In this document: piece after piece, positions 14,196-29,100 of the stretch
Numbering within the stretch: position 1 is the stretch's first letter
Layout: every line of letters begins with the position of its first letter
Assembly: GCF_963675165.1 (NCBI RefSeq)
Contig: NC_087385.1
Coordinates: forward strand, 1,736,501-1,800,500
DNA: 64,000 nucleotides
From: Halichondria panicea
Lineage: Eukaryota; Porifera; Demospongiae; Suberitida; Halichondriidae
Reading direction: 5' to 3'
Position numbers and translations under genes: made by a program
Notes under the pieces: model-generated
Databases searched by the model: none
What the model saw: only the letters and a program-made list of their open reading frames with translations
What the model was told of the DNA's origin: nothing

Positions 14196-17100
14196 CACTT
14201 GTTGACTGTTTGTGACAGTGTGCATGTTGTGTAGGTGAAAAATCAATCTAACAACATTACAGCGGATAAACACGATCACGTTTTTCGGGTCAATTTTACA
14301 CCCATAAAAAGGATTCAAGTGAGGAGGCCATTAATCATCCTGCCACAATACCTTATGCAGTTTGTTGAGAGGCCTGAGAATGGACGCCAACTTGGCCAGG
14401 TCCAGCTGGTACACATGGAGGTAGGCATGGAGATTGATAATCCTCTCCAAAGCCTCCAACGAATGCAGCTGGCTCATGAACGTGTACAGCATCTGCTGAG
14501 CAATGCCACCTGCCGAGTCTTCAGAGTCGAGTCGAAGCTTGTGCAGGACAAAGTCGTTGAAGTATCTGGTCCACAGCTCCACATCACCAGACATGGCCCT
14601 GGCAACAAGCCCCAGTACCTGCTTGCTTGTGGAGCCCTGTACAGCAGAAATATATATACAATTTAAATACTCAGTCTGTAACATAATTATACATGTACAT
14701 ATACGTAGGACACACCATCCAATACTAAAAGTACAAATGTACATAATATTTTTGCATAATTATGAGCGTACATCTTTAGTAATCTAAAATAAGTATTCAT
14801 GTATGCACCGTATATATAGCGGGCTATTTTCGTATGGTGAAAATTTTCGTACATTTCATATTGAAAATTATTCTACTGAAATAGGTTCAACGTCACTATG
14901 AGCTGTACGAAAATAAAAAATATTTCGTCCGAAAATTTGCACCAACGAAACTTACCTGCTATACGGTATAAACGCACTACATTACCACAACCTCATGTAC
15001 CCATTTAATTATCCTTATCATTCACCTCCATTTTCTCAGTAATCCTGTTGGAGATGGCTTGCTGTAGAGTACCCAGAATATCCTGAGGGGTCATGATGGA
15101 CCTCACAGCCCGATCTAGGGAGCTTTCAGGGGGTGTAGTTATGTCACTGAGTATGTCCAGTTTCACGTTAGCCTCTTCCCTACTCTGCTCAACAACCTTT
15201 TCCATTATATTGCATACAATTCGAAAGAAGGGAAACTTTGGTGTGTAAACCAGTGGCTTTAGTTGTGGTAGGCTGTTGCTGAGAAGAGAGACTTTAGAGA
15301 GCTTCGGAGTCGGGAACACTCTCAGAACCTCCAGGAAGACGTCTTGAACAGCTTCAGAGCAGTCAAAGTCAAAAATGATGTCAATATTGTAGTTTTCGTT
15401 GATTCTTGAAATCATGTAAACGAGGAAATCCAAAAACAGACTCTTGAAGCTTGTCTGAATTGACTCAGTTATGTTGAGTGTGGATTCTCTGTTTTTTGAG
15501 AAGATGGCTGCCTTCTCCAGGTGTTCGGCCATGACACTTGGCTTCCAATACGCTCGAAACTTCTCACAAAGGACTTGACCGACCGTTATCCCGCCATGTC
15601 CCTTCTTTAACAGGAGCTCATTGAGAGCCTTAGAACGTTCTAGACCATTCATTGTGGAATTGAAAGAGCCGTTTTGCCTCGAGCCAAAGAACACACGTGC
15701 GGCTAGTACCGATATAGACTGTGGCAAGATACCAAGTAGTGCTTTCAGCAGAGTGTCTTCTTCCAGTTGAGAGGGTTGGTTAGGGAAACAGCACTGCCAG
15801 AACCAGTCTCTAATGTTAATGACTCCTTGTACGGTACTGTGAGCAATGGTATCCAGGTAACAGTGGTCCCATCCCTTCAGGAACAGGGAGGGATAGCAAG
15901 GCTGGTAAAACTGAGAAGGTGGGAAGTGAAGTAGCATCACAAACATCTTGGTCGTCCGTCTAGTTGATAGAGTTTCGGCTTCTTCAATCATGATACGAAC
16001 GTGATTAACAATCTCTTTAGTGGTCTCATGCATGTTCACAACGAGCAAGCACACCTCCGCTGTTTCGGAGTCTAAGAAGTTCCTAATAAAGTCCTGGATA
16101 GTTGTCTGAGAGAGAATACTCGATAGTTTGTACATCACAAGTTTGTTGGTTTCTGAGAAGATAAATTTCTCGAGTACTTCACGAGCTCTGGTCTCCATTT
16201 TATTGCCGAGAGATGGGCAGGGGAACTCGGCTGGCAGCTGGTGGATGAGGGGGGAGGAGCGGGTGTAGCAGAGGACCTTGGTAGCACTGCGGCACGTCGA
16301 TGGGTCCCTGTAATGTGGTGAAGTAAGTATGTCATAACATGTATGTACTATAATCTGTACATAATTAACATGCAGTTACCCACACACCTGCATGTAGATC
16401 TGCCTGAGCTAGTCATATTCAATACTGTATATACCAGGGTGTCATACAGAATTTTGAAGTAGAGGGGGGAAATAAGAAAATTTTGCTAAAAAAAAGGTCA
16501 ACTGTTATTTCAATGCCCTTATAGTATGTAAAATTGCCAGCTATGGACCCTCAGTCAGCAAAAAAGGGGGGGGGATATCCCCCCTTTCCCCCCCCTGTAT
16601 GACACCCTGTATACGTAAGCTGGCCATGAAAAAAGGGTTGAACAAACCAGCACGATTAACCAGCTACTCAAAATTCAAATCGTGCACTGAATTAACGGGA
16701 AGAGGGGGGGGGGGGGGGGGTGCACCTATATACATGTTGTATACTTACACTACCGTATAGTGGGTAATCTTCGTGGGCAAGCTGACTTCCACAAAATTTT
16801 CCCCCATGTTTTTAGGCGTGACTTACTGGAACGCATGCAATGAAGTCAAACGAAATTTTTAGTCACAAAAATCGAATTGAACGAAATTTTTACCCCATGA
16901 AAATTACCCGCTATACAGTACTTAATCAGAGGTCCACTATTCTATTCACTGCATAGAGAAGCTTGGTAAATGTTATAATATTGGGATGAGGCCTTATAAT
17001 TATGTCATACATGTACATGCAGATTCTGTTACTCACTGTCCAGTGGACTCCACAGCTTGATGGTAGCTCTCCACGAGGTTAGACAGGCTGAAATGAGTGT

Positions 17101-20100
17101 GGAAATTGAGGTAGTTCTTTAAATAAGAGAAGGGAAGTTTGTTCCTGTGCAAAATGAGCGCCTCTGAAGTCATCATCTGCATGAGCCTCTTGGTCAAGAA
17201 ACGGACTAGCCATTGCTGTAGCAGTGCAATCACTAGACAGCCCTCGGGGGTAACATCCAGGTGCTCCCCTCGATCAGGGGCTACGGATTTGTGGAGCACA
17301 TTTATGGCCTCAGGGATGGCCAGGGCAGCTGCATCGTGAGTCATGTCCTGCATGAGACCTTTGAACTTTGGATCTTGTAGTACGAGCTCAAACACGGCGT
17401 CGACGTCCAGTTTGAAATCCTCTTCAGTGTACTGCAAAAAAGGATATAAGGATATATCGTATGCCTCTTAAATTTAGCATATAAAAAGGTTATAGCTTGT
17501 ACTTATTGTACATGTGTCAAGGTTTGTGCTACATTTTAAGCGCATGCAGTACCAGGTCGACTAAGCTTATATACATGTACATTGAGCTGCTTATAAACTA
17601 TATACTGTCTGTAGTGTATCCCTCCCACCTTGGGTACGAAGAGTCCTGTACACTCCCTGAGGGCCTGAACAATCTCTTGGAGGATGTAGAAGCGTATGTC
17701 TCGAGAATTGTCCACCAAACTCAGCTCTCCAATCTCAGGGTAGGTGTGATCAACAGCAGGAAGGAGAGAAAGAACGAGAGAGTTGAGTGTGTCCGGGCAC
17801 AACCCGTACAGACTGTCTGAGCCGGAAACAAGCTCTATGAACTCTTGGACCTGTGTAATGGGGAGAAAACATTTACTTTCGAAGGTGGATACGTATAACC
17901 AAGAGTCCTACAACCAAGAGCCCAAAAGAGAGAGTATCAAACGAAGCCTTGCTTGCATCGGAAAATAACGTGACTTCCTTTGGTAACAGACCAATCCGAG
18001 TGCCTGGAACCGCCATGCACTTGCCAAATTGTCGTTAATTGATCTCGTTTCAGACAGGAGGTCATATTACTTTCCGAATACATCTGATGCAAGGCAAGGC
18101 TTTGGTTCGATACTCTCTCTCTATATTATGGACTCTTGGTACAATCTATTACAGTGCGAGGTGGCTAGGTATATCAAACTCGATCTAACGAAAAGTTGTT
18201 TGCAAAAGCAGGAAACTTAACAGAATGCTACACTTTCAGACAGTACATTTTTGGTTAAAGTAGCAATTAATTATGTTAACTGAGAGCAATGCCATACTTA
18301 TGTAACATGAGAAACACACAATTAGCGATTTAAATTCTATCAAACCCACTTTCGCCATGGCTGCTTTGATGATGGATGCAATACTGGGTGGCATGAGATT
18401 GAGAGCTGTCTCCAGCATCGTTACGTGAGTGATGAGGTACTTCTCAAATCGGTTCAGAAAAGGGGCTGGGGTATTGACTACCTCAGACTTCTTAACCACC
18501 ACCACACACTGAAAGTTGGGATGAACCCTGGATGGTCGGAGATGGGCACCAATGGCAATGTTAGTGTAATAGCGAGGGCCTTTATTGAGATCATCAATTC
18601 TTCGGAATCTCTGATTAAATAGGTCATAGAAACTCTCGTGAATATCGTCAGTCTGACTCATGACTACAGTGTGACCTTCAATGGCCGAGTGACGAATAGC
18701 GGCAATCGTGTTAATCTTCTGCAGCTGTCCATCGGCCGGGAAGTTGCTGCATACAAAGATTCGAGTATTATCTCTTTTGAGAATGCCGAAGGTGAAAAGG
18801 AGACGAACTAATGAGTCATCCTCAGAGGGGTCGATAATAAGTTTGTATCTCACTTCGTTCTCACTCAAGTCCTGCTTCTCTTGTGGTCTGTCCGCCAAGC
18901 TGGCTTGTAGGATCTCCAAAATACCTCTACGTTTTACTTTAGCCAAGTTACTTCCTAAAAACTTCCCGGATATTTTGTCAAAATCTTCAGAGCCATTGAA
19001 GTTTCTCTCAAGAGCTTGCATGACTATTTGAGGGCTGATGGATTGGCTATCATCTCGTTTACGACGCAAATAGTTTACAAACTGGATGAAATCTCGAAGT
19101 CCGTAAAATCGTGCAAACCCTTTACCTTCCATCAGAGTAGAGTATGGATAACACAACTGGACAACTTGATTGAGGTCCACTTCCAACTCGGGTGGAGGGT
19201 TACTTGGATTTGAACAGAAGCATCCTTTAGCTAGTGTGTGAAGGTCATCATTGGAAGCCTCGGGTCGGAATAAACTGATAGCTCTGTTGGTTTTTGCAGC
19301 ATCCAAGACATGGTTGGTGATAGCCACAAAGGAAACTTCTTGTTTGTCAAGATGGTAATGGAGGACCTTCAATGATTCATGGCTCTCCTCCGGAAGGCCT
19401 GCCTCGTCCATAAACACCACACAGTAGATCGGCAGGTTGAATTGAGCGTGGCTTCTTTGGCGGTTGATTGCCCGGGAAAACACAGTCTGGATTTCATTGG
19501 ACGTTGTACGTCGAGAGCACTGGTAGTAGTGGGGATCGAGTGAGTGAAAAATCGTTGTATCACGGAAGATCTTCTGTCGAGACTCGGCCCCTTTCAAATT
19601 TGCAATGGTCTGGTTGAAAGAAAGTGTTTTTGAAGACCCAGGAGCACCAACAATAATGAGGGGAGTGTGCGTGACTGTACACACAATGGTAGCAAAGATA
19701 TTCTCCTTGAGAGCTCTTGTGCGTGCGATCCCTTTAGGCAACTCAACCAGTCGAATATACCAATCGAGCTCCTGCTCAAAAGCTTCGGTAAAAGTGACCT
19801 CATTTGGAAGGCGAAACTCATTATCGAGAAACTGTGTGTACTCTTGACGGTATTGGTTGTTGAGCCTCATATAGTACACTATACCCATGGCTACTAACAC
19901 TGCTCGGCGACTATAGTCCCGACAAATGTACGGTCTCGGTCCGTCTGAGCGATCATGCGGTTTCAGTTTGTTGTAGATCTTCATAAACCATTGGTAGAGA
20001 GTAAAGACGCGCTGAATGTCCCTCTGACTGACACAGCTACGAGAGGAAATACGAGCCAAGTACTTGACGGACTCAGTTGCCCCCCTCATGCTGGCACATA

Positions 20101-23100
20101 TCTGTTGGAAAGCGTAATGCCTCATTCTGTTCTGACTACCCACGATCAACTCAGTTAGACTGGCCACCTGCAATTGAGAAAAAAGTTTTGGGGGGTGAGA
20201 TAATTTAGGTATTATATAGCATACACATGCATGTATATATGCAAAAAAGACTATATAATTATTATTTTCTAACAAGTACATGTATTGGGATTTAAACATT
20301 TTATCTGATACATGCATGTATAACTAAAGCATGCAGTGCTGTATATACACAATGGTGCATGTATGTATATAAATGTACATGGAAGAGGTATTCTTTTTGA
20401 TGAGAACCAAAGACAACATTATCGTTTAGATTACAGAATCAACAGTAGTTGTGCATACTATAACTGAGCATGCACTCAATGTTTGGCTCACCTCAGGGTT
20501 GGACATGTCCTTGTTGAGCATCTTCATCTTGGTGTTAATGTACTCCTTCTCCTGATGTTCATCCAGAGAGCCGTAGTCCCACATGAGAAATCGGAGAGTG
20601 GGGTGTAGCTTGCGAACATAGTACGTCCCTCTCACCCACTTGTCCTTCTCCTTTTCGGAGCCACCCTCCACACCTAATGATGCCATGCTGTTGCCACGGT
20701 GAGGGTTACACGCAGCCACTATGAAAACGTTCTCAGGAATTGGCTGTAATAAAACAGAAGAGCATTATAAGATTACAACTCAAGCAGTAACTTGATAGTC
20801 TAGTACACATTGCGCACGCACGCACACACACACACACATGCATACATGCACACGCGCACACGCGCACACGCGCACACGCGCACACGCGCACACGCAACCA
20901 ATTGATGTAATGATTATTTTCCCACCTCTCCGTCGAAGGTCCTGTCCACAATGATCTCCTTGAACAGACCCACACAAGAGGAAGTGTTCACCTCATCCAG
21001 AAACACCTGAATAAGTAATTAAGTGCATGCAGGTCACTTGTCGTATAGTGATATATATGTTGTATCTAGCTAAAACTTTCTTGCCTTCAAAATAAAGTAA
21101 TCATAATAATATAGAGGGTGAGGGAGATATTGTTATAATTTAGCATTGTAGTATCATTGTGCCCCCCCCCCCCATATGTCAGGTACTACGTATATAAGTA
21201 CGCTATGCAGTTGCATTCGATCAGGACACGCCCAACTCTATAACCTTTTCGTTGGCTTAATTGTGTTATGAATACTTTGGTTGAGAATTAAGTGAGACCA
21301 GAGACACGCTCCAGAGACACGCTGGTGACTTACGGTGACGGATGGCATCCTATGAGTGAAATTCTTGCTGCTGGTTTCTTCTTCCTCCACACTATGTCCC
21401 ATGCCAGGGACAAGAGTTGTCATAACAGATATTAATGCCCTCTTTCCGGTCGAAGACCTTCTATGGCTTGCTAACGGTGAGTTGACATCAATGAAATCAG
21501 TTTCGTCTACAGAGTCTTTTTTGTATGCTCTCTCTTTGCTCTTGTTGTAGGCGTCGCTAAGTTCTCTTGCTTGGTCGAACACAGGTTTAAAATGCTCCTG
21601 TATGTCTGAGGGTGTCATGGCAGCATGAACGTTGATCTTGTGGAAGGTGGGCTTGATTCGGGCACATAGAACAGCGTGGAGAAGCATGGCAGTTGCCTGT
21701 ATAGAGGAATCAATACATTGAACAGTCCCAACACCCTTTACACCTGTTTGTGGCCACCCTTGGGCAGACTAATATAAACACAAATAACCTACATGTAGTA
21801 TTCTCAAATATACAGTTTTGCACTGAAAGGTAACCATTTGTATAATGTGCATGAAACAGCACACTGTACAGGTATGATTGCTGTATATAACGTTTTGTGC
21901 GTATTTACATGTACACAAACATGCAATCACCTTCAGAGACCAGACAACACCAGGGCTGTATACATGCACAGAGGCCAAACACCTCAGGTATCAAATAAAT
22001 GGTTAGAGAAGTGGCCTTTGTTGAACAGTTCAAACTGTTACATAGATAAAGTTTAAAACCGTATTCTTCAAATGTGTCTGTTATAATTATAATAATAATT
22101 TATAGGTACATGTATAGTATATTTATACCTCTGGTGTCTTCTGCTTGTCAGCTTCAAGGAACAGCTGCTCAAGTGAGACCTTGCATTTGTGCTGTGTACC
22201 CTTGAGCGTAAGCTGGGCCACTACTGGATCATTTCTCATTGGGGTGAGGTAAGACTGAGCCTCAACAAACAGCTGGCGGTGGGTTCCGTCACACAGTTCA
22301 CAGAGCACAATCAACTTGTCTTCACTCACGTACTGCCCGGCACTCATCGACTGAACAGTCTGGACACATACCTGAGGAGGGGGAAGCCAATAATGGATGA
22401 AACGGTGATTTATCTTAATACTGTGGACACATTTCAATTATACATGTACAGTGTACATGTATTACACAGAGGAGAAATTCTGAATGTCAAATATTCTATA
22501 TACATTCTTTTTTGAAAAATATGGATTGCAAGTGTCCTTGTGATTATTATGTGCGTACAATGAATATATTAATGCAAACCACCACCACCAAGAAGATCTA
22601 TACAGAAAATACAAGGGTATTAGAATGTTGTTTTGGGGTTGTATATATAGCTGTTACATCCGTGGTTGTAAAATGTTTATACATGCATACACCTGTTGTA
22701 TGATTCAATTTACAAGGTTGTTACATGTATGTGGCCACGTGTGTACAGTGAATAAAGAACAGTGGCAGTGGCAGCGAGGTGAGCTAAGCTTCCCAATGGC
22801 GGCATGGCAAGTTTCTAGCTATCAATTGCTGCTCTTTGTGATGGACTATACAAGCTTATGTATATACCACAGTGCTACAAAATTAATGCGGGATACTATT
22901 TATGCATTATGGGATATTATTACATCAAGCAGATATCATATCTCATACTTTTGTATCGTACAATTAATTTGAGGCTTGTACAATCTCCATAGAAATCGCA
23001 GTGTTTAACGAGGTACATTCATGTTACACAACTTGTGGGAACCATGTTTTTGTATGGTCATGCAGATATCTAACCGTATAGCTCTCTGAGGCTCCAATGG

Positions 23101-26100
23101 ATATCTCTCCCATTGTGCGTACGAAGAACTCCACCACCCTGTCTCGTTGTTTCTTCCACTCTAGCAGCAGCGACTGGTTCCACAACTTTGACAGCATCTC
23201 AATCAGAGCTGTCTTGCCTACCCCTGTCTCCCCTTCGATAATCACCGGAACGCCACATTCGTAGCGCTCATGGATATTGAGCATCTTTATGGTGTAGTCG
23301 AGGGTGAGGACATAGGCGGAGTCATCGATGGCCACCAAACGATTGTTCTCCAGCTGAATGTTGAGAGCTCGAGAGAGAAGACCATCCAGTATGTCTCGGG
23401 AGAACAGATCTCTACAGGAGGGTCAGTGATAGGGGTATATAAGCATAAGAGCATTAAAGGGGAATAAGTACTACGTAGCTCTACCTCGCTTAGCTTATAC
23501 AATTTTCGGTTCATTAGTTAATGTACACTGCACTACTATCATGCACGTACATGTACAGCACAAGCTCTTACGTCATGGATGGTATCTTGATACCAATCTT
23601 TCTGAACGCCTCCTTCTCTGGCTCCGGCAGCTGCTCGGGATGAAGAGAGATGAGCCCAAAACTCGATCCACAATCCTTGTAGTCGTAGATCAACTGGAAT
23701 GGGGATATTTTAATTATAAGTACAGTACTGCATTACTATATTTTTACGAGGATCAAAGATAGTTTACTCACAAAACATGTAGTAATACGGTACATGTATC
23801 GGCGTAGTGGAGGTTCTCACCTGTTGATGGGGTTCCATTGACCAATTGTCTTTAATCTTGGGGTCACAGAAATCGCTGACCTCCTTAAGCATAGTTCTCA
23901 TGAGGGTGGAGCCGAGTTGCTGGGTGATGGTAAGCACCTTCTGCCCATGCTCGTTAACCAGATACTCCCCACCCCCTGTGTTGTAGTTGAATGCTGGAAG
24001 ACTGTCGAGGAACTCACAGCGACGCTTCATGTACCTACAGTGCAGGGTGTGGAGGGGGTCACACTACATGTAAGAGAGAAGCTAACGAATAGTGAATTAG
24101 AAGATATAACACATTTACAGCTTATATATGTGAGGTAATAACAATATACACGTACATACATTAGTAGCCCTAAAAAGAAGGATCTTCTATGATTAACTTA
24201 CAAGTAATAATTACAATTCTAACACACCACCTCCTACTAGGTGTACAATTTATACTTCATAGCCAACGACATACTTGACAAATAGTCTCTGAGTGATCTT
24301 GGTGGAGCGGATGTGTTCGGGCATGTACACCCGAAGTAGCTCCTGGCACTGGTGAGGGAGGAGGTCGGGGTCCTTGCTGAACTTAACCAGGCTACCGCCT
24401 GAGGGCACAGGGCAACAATAAATACAACACTGGTATGAATTGCAACGAGTAAAACATTTAAACTCAGTGTCAATTGTGTGCCAATATTTCTGAGAGAGCT
24501 TGACTGTTTAGTATAGTAGGCACAAACACATAAACAGCATGGTCCCCCAAGGCTACGTGTTAACAGTTATATAGTGCCACAGTGATAGATCGCCCTCCTT
24601 TGTTACAAGCAAAACTAACACCAACAACTATTTAAGTGCCGAACACCCGGCGTTTTATAGTCGGGTTATTTATAAGTGCAAAAAGGTGACTGTCAAGCAC
24701 ATCACCCCACATTCGGGGCTACCAATTAAGGACTGAGAATGACATTTCACAACAGAATATTAGCACATGCATATACATGGATAGGCTCCACGTGGTATCA
24801 AAGCCACGTTAGCTAGCTAGTTTATATACGTAGATGTATTTCGTTGTTTGTGATTTCGCTTTTGCTCATTTTTATTCGACAACGAAGCTTTTCTGAAAAT
24901 CTGTCACAATTAAAACTAATAACTTGTTGTGTTGGGGCTATCGATCCTGTAAACGCAAACATCGAAGTGAGCAGACTCAGAATACACACGTACTAACCGA
25001 CTATACTAAAAGTAAGTGGCAAGCATGCACTGTTCGACTACTATAAACCGTGGTACGCCTCGGGTTAATTACATAAGCATCTCCTCACTTTCTCGGTAGA
25101 GCCTGTCGATGCCTTTAGTCCCTTTCTCTTTCATTCCCTTCTCGTATGCCTGCAGATACTTGCACACCAGCTGCACATCATCGTCCACACTGTACGGCTT
25201 ATCTGAGCGGATAAGGTGCTGTTTGCCTAGCAACCCCAGCGTCGGCACCTCCTCTCGAAACTGTTTGAGTGCTTCTCCGGGACTCATGTTTTTTTCTCTG
25301 GACGGAACCTACAGTGTGGCAGGTGCTTTAACTTGTTTGTATGTATAGTAAAAACAGGCCCTGACCGGATTTGAACCGGTGATCTCCTGTTTACTAGACA
25401 GGCACTTTAACCAACTAAGCCACAGAGCCAGCTATTCATTCCTTTGCATGAGAGCAGAGAAACCATGACAGCTAGTATACTGCGGTTTGTGACAAAAATA
25501 CATACCAGCAGAATCGCTACACGTACAATAACAATTAAGGTTCCCTATCATAAAAGTATCCATATAAATACTTTTCCTTGTGTATATTCACCTCGATATA
25601 GATGGCCCACTGAAGTCCACCAGGTACTCGGAAAGATTTTCCAGTGACTGGGTCTTCCACATAACCAAGGATGAGCAGGTCAAAGAAGAACCAACCAATC
25701 ACCTCCATCAGCTGATTGTACCGCCCCCACTCGCTCTCGTCTACTAAGTCCTGGGGATAACACAAACAGTACATGTACATGTAGTATGAACGTTTGCGAG
25801 ATTGAGACAGGCCACATTTTAAGTAAATTCTTTTATATACACGTCTATATATAGATACATTATACATGCAGACCTACTTGTATATAATTATATATATATG
25901 TAGATATATACCGTATATCTTCTAATTTATCGGACACTTCTAATTACCCCGGACACTCTTTTGGGCAATTTTCGCTGTTCTAATACAACGGACACTCCAG
26001 TGCTTTAATATTACATTTGTTTTAAATATCCGGACAATACCCTTGAAAAGTTGATAGACGGCAAGTAAGACTTAGAGTGCTACAGTTAGACAGCTTTGAG

Positions 26101-29100
26101 AGCTAGTTTTAGATAGCTAGTGCAACTATTCAGTCGCACACTGTTCTATTAAACTTAGCTAGCTCGCATGCAGCTGCCTAATTATTCCGGACACTTTGCA
26201 TGCTCTATAAAAATCTGTTCCAATTATACCCGGACAATTTCCAAAATAATTATTTTTTGCTGTCTGAAGATATACGGTACACACTTGCAAGCCTTGCGTA
26301 CGGAACAAATTTTAAATCCCAGTTCTTAAGGGATTATATATAGTTCAAAGAAAAGGGACTAAAATTACATGGAGGGACATACATGTACATGTAGAAACGT
26401 ATGTATCTCACGTACCCCTGGAGAGAGCATCGTAAAGTTGAAGAAGATAGCTGCCCTCCACACATTGATGGGGAGACTGCACAGCTTTGTGATGGCCTTG
26501 AGGGGAGTGAAGGCCTCGTTCACGGCGATGGTCAGCTGGGCATCGCTATTCTCCAGCTGTTCCTTAATGTAATGCGTCTTACCATCACCTGCTCAAACAG
26601 ACAAATTCATCAATGGAAAAACTCAGTTAGGAACCCTATATATTAGCCTCGATTCCTGGCCGCACTGAAGATGGGCCTGGTATCGACTGTATTCGCATGC
26701 GCCACATAATCCTCAGACACTGGGGACTTCGGATGTCATCGTATAATGCTCAGTAAAACAATGACGTCACAACAAACAGAAGTGGATTGAAGAAAGTAGA
26801 TAGAAGTTCGATTGTGAAGGTTTCTAGCCCGTGTGATAGCATTCTAATAGATAGCCTTAGCCTTCTATATGCTAACAAAAGACTCACAGCCTGCAACAGT
26901 GTGGATGACAATCCTCTGAACGGAAGGAAGGCTGCAATAGCCTATATGGACAGGCCACGCCCATCTGATACTAACCTTAGTGAAAGCCTACATGTAGACT
27001 CTATCAGAAAGAAATAGCTACTGTAACCAAACGTACAGCACTACAGGTCTCTAGCTAGCTATATAGCTCTGTGTATGACTTTACTTTGTCTGCATAAAAT
27101 TATGTTATTATGCCTCGGTGCGCATGCGCAAGCGAGGTATACGGTAGTGTGTTTGTGTGTGTGTCTGTGTAGACTGCTACGTACAGCTGCTCAAGGATCA
27201 ATGAAGTACAAGTAAGAGTTTCCATAGGCTTCTAGTCATGTTTTCATTCGTGGATTTGCAAAATAATGCTTTGTTCTCGAGTTATACCTAGTTTTGCTTA
27301 CTTGGAATGCCATTGCAGCCTTTTCAGAACAGCACGTAGCCAAACTTGTTTACCGAGTGTTGCTACTCTACTTAGTAGTTAGCTCTGCACTAAAACGCTA
27401 GCTATTGGTAGCTGCCAAGAGTGAGAAGAGAGCTGCAAGGCTCTGCTGATGGCAGCCATTACTTGAACTTTGGCATCGATCGTTTTTAACAACAATCACG
27501 GTCGATCATTACCCACTCTTTTTGAGTTTGCATGCAGCAAATTGAAAAAATGTTCATCATGTGTAAGCTATTATAGTAGCTTTATGTTATCTAGCTTTGG
27601 CATCAGCACCTGTGGTGCTTTCATTCAGGATATTTTTCGGGTAAATTTCAGTTTAATGGGAAACATTACGGGGAAATTATCCAATAATTTTGCGCATGCG
27701 CAGCATTCAGTAGCAGGCCTCCTTTTTTAGGCCTTGTGAAGGAGGCTGGCTATCTATATACATGAAACTGCACGAAATTATAGGGCAACGATAAAATAAT
27801 TTTAGCGATCATCATGTTCTGTATTGAGTGTGTTTCTTACATAATGTGAACACTTCTCTCACCTGCTGCCCCCACCACCAGCTGTATGCACGTATAGTCT
27901 TCCGGTAGTAGCACTCGAGCATGGCACACTTTCTGTGCATCCTCAAAGGTCACAGTGGGTTCCTGGAAGTATTAATGGGTTTCTTATTGTAGCAACAGTT
28001 TCAAATTGGCCACTGTAAAGTGAGAGCATTGCTACATGTAATTCTGCATATATAGGAGGCTACATAGTGCCAAGCTATTTTTATCCACTGCTTGAGACTC
28101 AAAATTTGAGGTAACTAAGCCATTTAACAAGGGTGCTACTAATGGTTAGGGGCCTTAAGTGAAGGGACAGTGACAAATGGAGATTCAAAAATTGTTTTAG
28201 GCTTTAATAGGAAGGTTACATAACGGCTAATTACTTTGTGCTCCCTAAGTTGTATCCAGGGAACGTCTCTGAGCACTGAGGGCTCAGTCTCAATGAAGTG
28301 GATGCAAGGAGAAGCACGAGCGGCAGCAAGAGTGGTCAGTTCCTCGGGATTATCCTCCTGGCCCTGCGTGGTCTGCACTAGCAGGTGCAGCTGCATTAGA
28401 CTCTGTACGGAGGGGGTGGATTGGTAATTTAACTATAATGTATATACCATTAAATTCTACAAAGGCATGCGTACACACACAGGATACACAATTTTAGGTA
28501 CATATAATTATGTATGAAGCACCACCACTACATGTTCCGCAGTGTACTCACCTCCTGTAGTTTGAAGGGCAGTTTGTTGACCTCCAACACAATAGAGCGT
28601 AGTGAGTGTCTGGCAGCCCTCTTCAAGAACAGTGTGAGCTCATCTTCGGTTGTAGATGCCCGACAACGAAACACCTCGAATGCCTCAGGCACTCCAGAGC
28701 ATATCCCGATAAGCATCTGAATCAGCTGACTCTGTGAGTAGCGAGGACAGTAGTGGAGCAGCTGAGTGAAGTCGTGGGAGAGGGAGAAACTTGTGAGGCT
28801 ACGAGTTCGGAGGAGGGGGGCGGAGTCAGAGCGTCTGGGGAGGGGGTGCTCGTAGAATAGAACATCAAGGAATTGACCAATGGTGTGCATCGGAGGCTCT
28901 TCATTCTGTACATCTTTCTGGCAGTTTATCAACTCTTTCTGCAATAAAAATGTGATAACTCATAATGCAATATAACACATACAATTTCAATATTATGAGA
29001 CACACACTCGTAGTAAAAGCAAACTGAAAGTGTTAACAAAGTTTAGAGTGTGTGAAGTACACTTACATGCACGGGTACATTATAGCATGTGCATGCATGG

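Noticed and set aside
9118..14636. A separate ubiquitin-conjugation-factor (UBE4-like) gene
   Set aside because: I considered this for the exons around 12400-13200, but U-box and Ufd2 core patterns are missing and the phases continue from the RNF213-like AAA region.
15005..16198. Apparent single-exon 397-codon gene
   Set aside because: It is the internal part of exon 34; the exon starts at 16307 and splices at 15026, both required for phase.
20733..20977. Cys/Val-rich minus-strand protein
   Set aside because: It is a translation of the CA/CG microsatellite in an intron.
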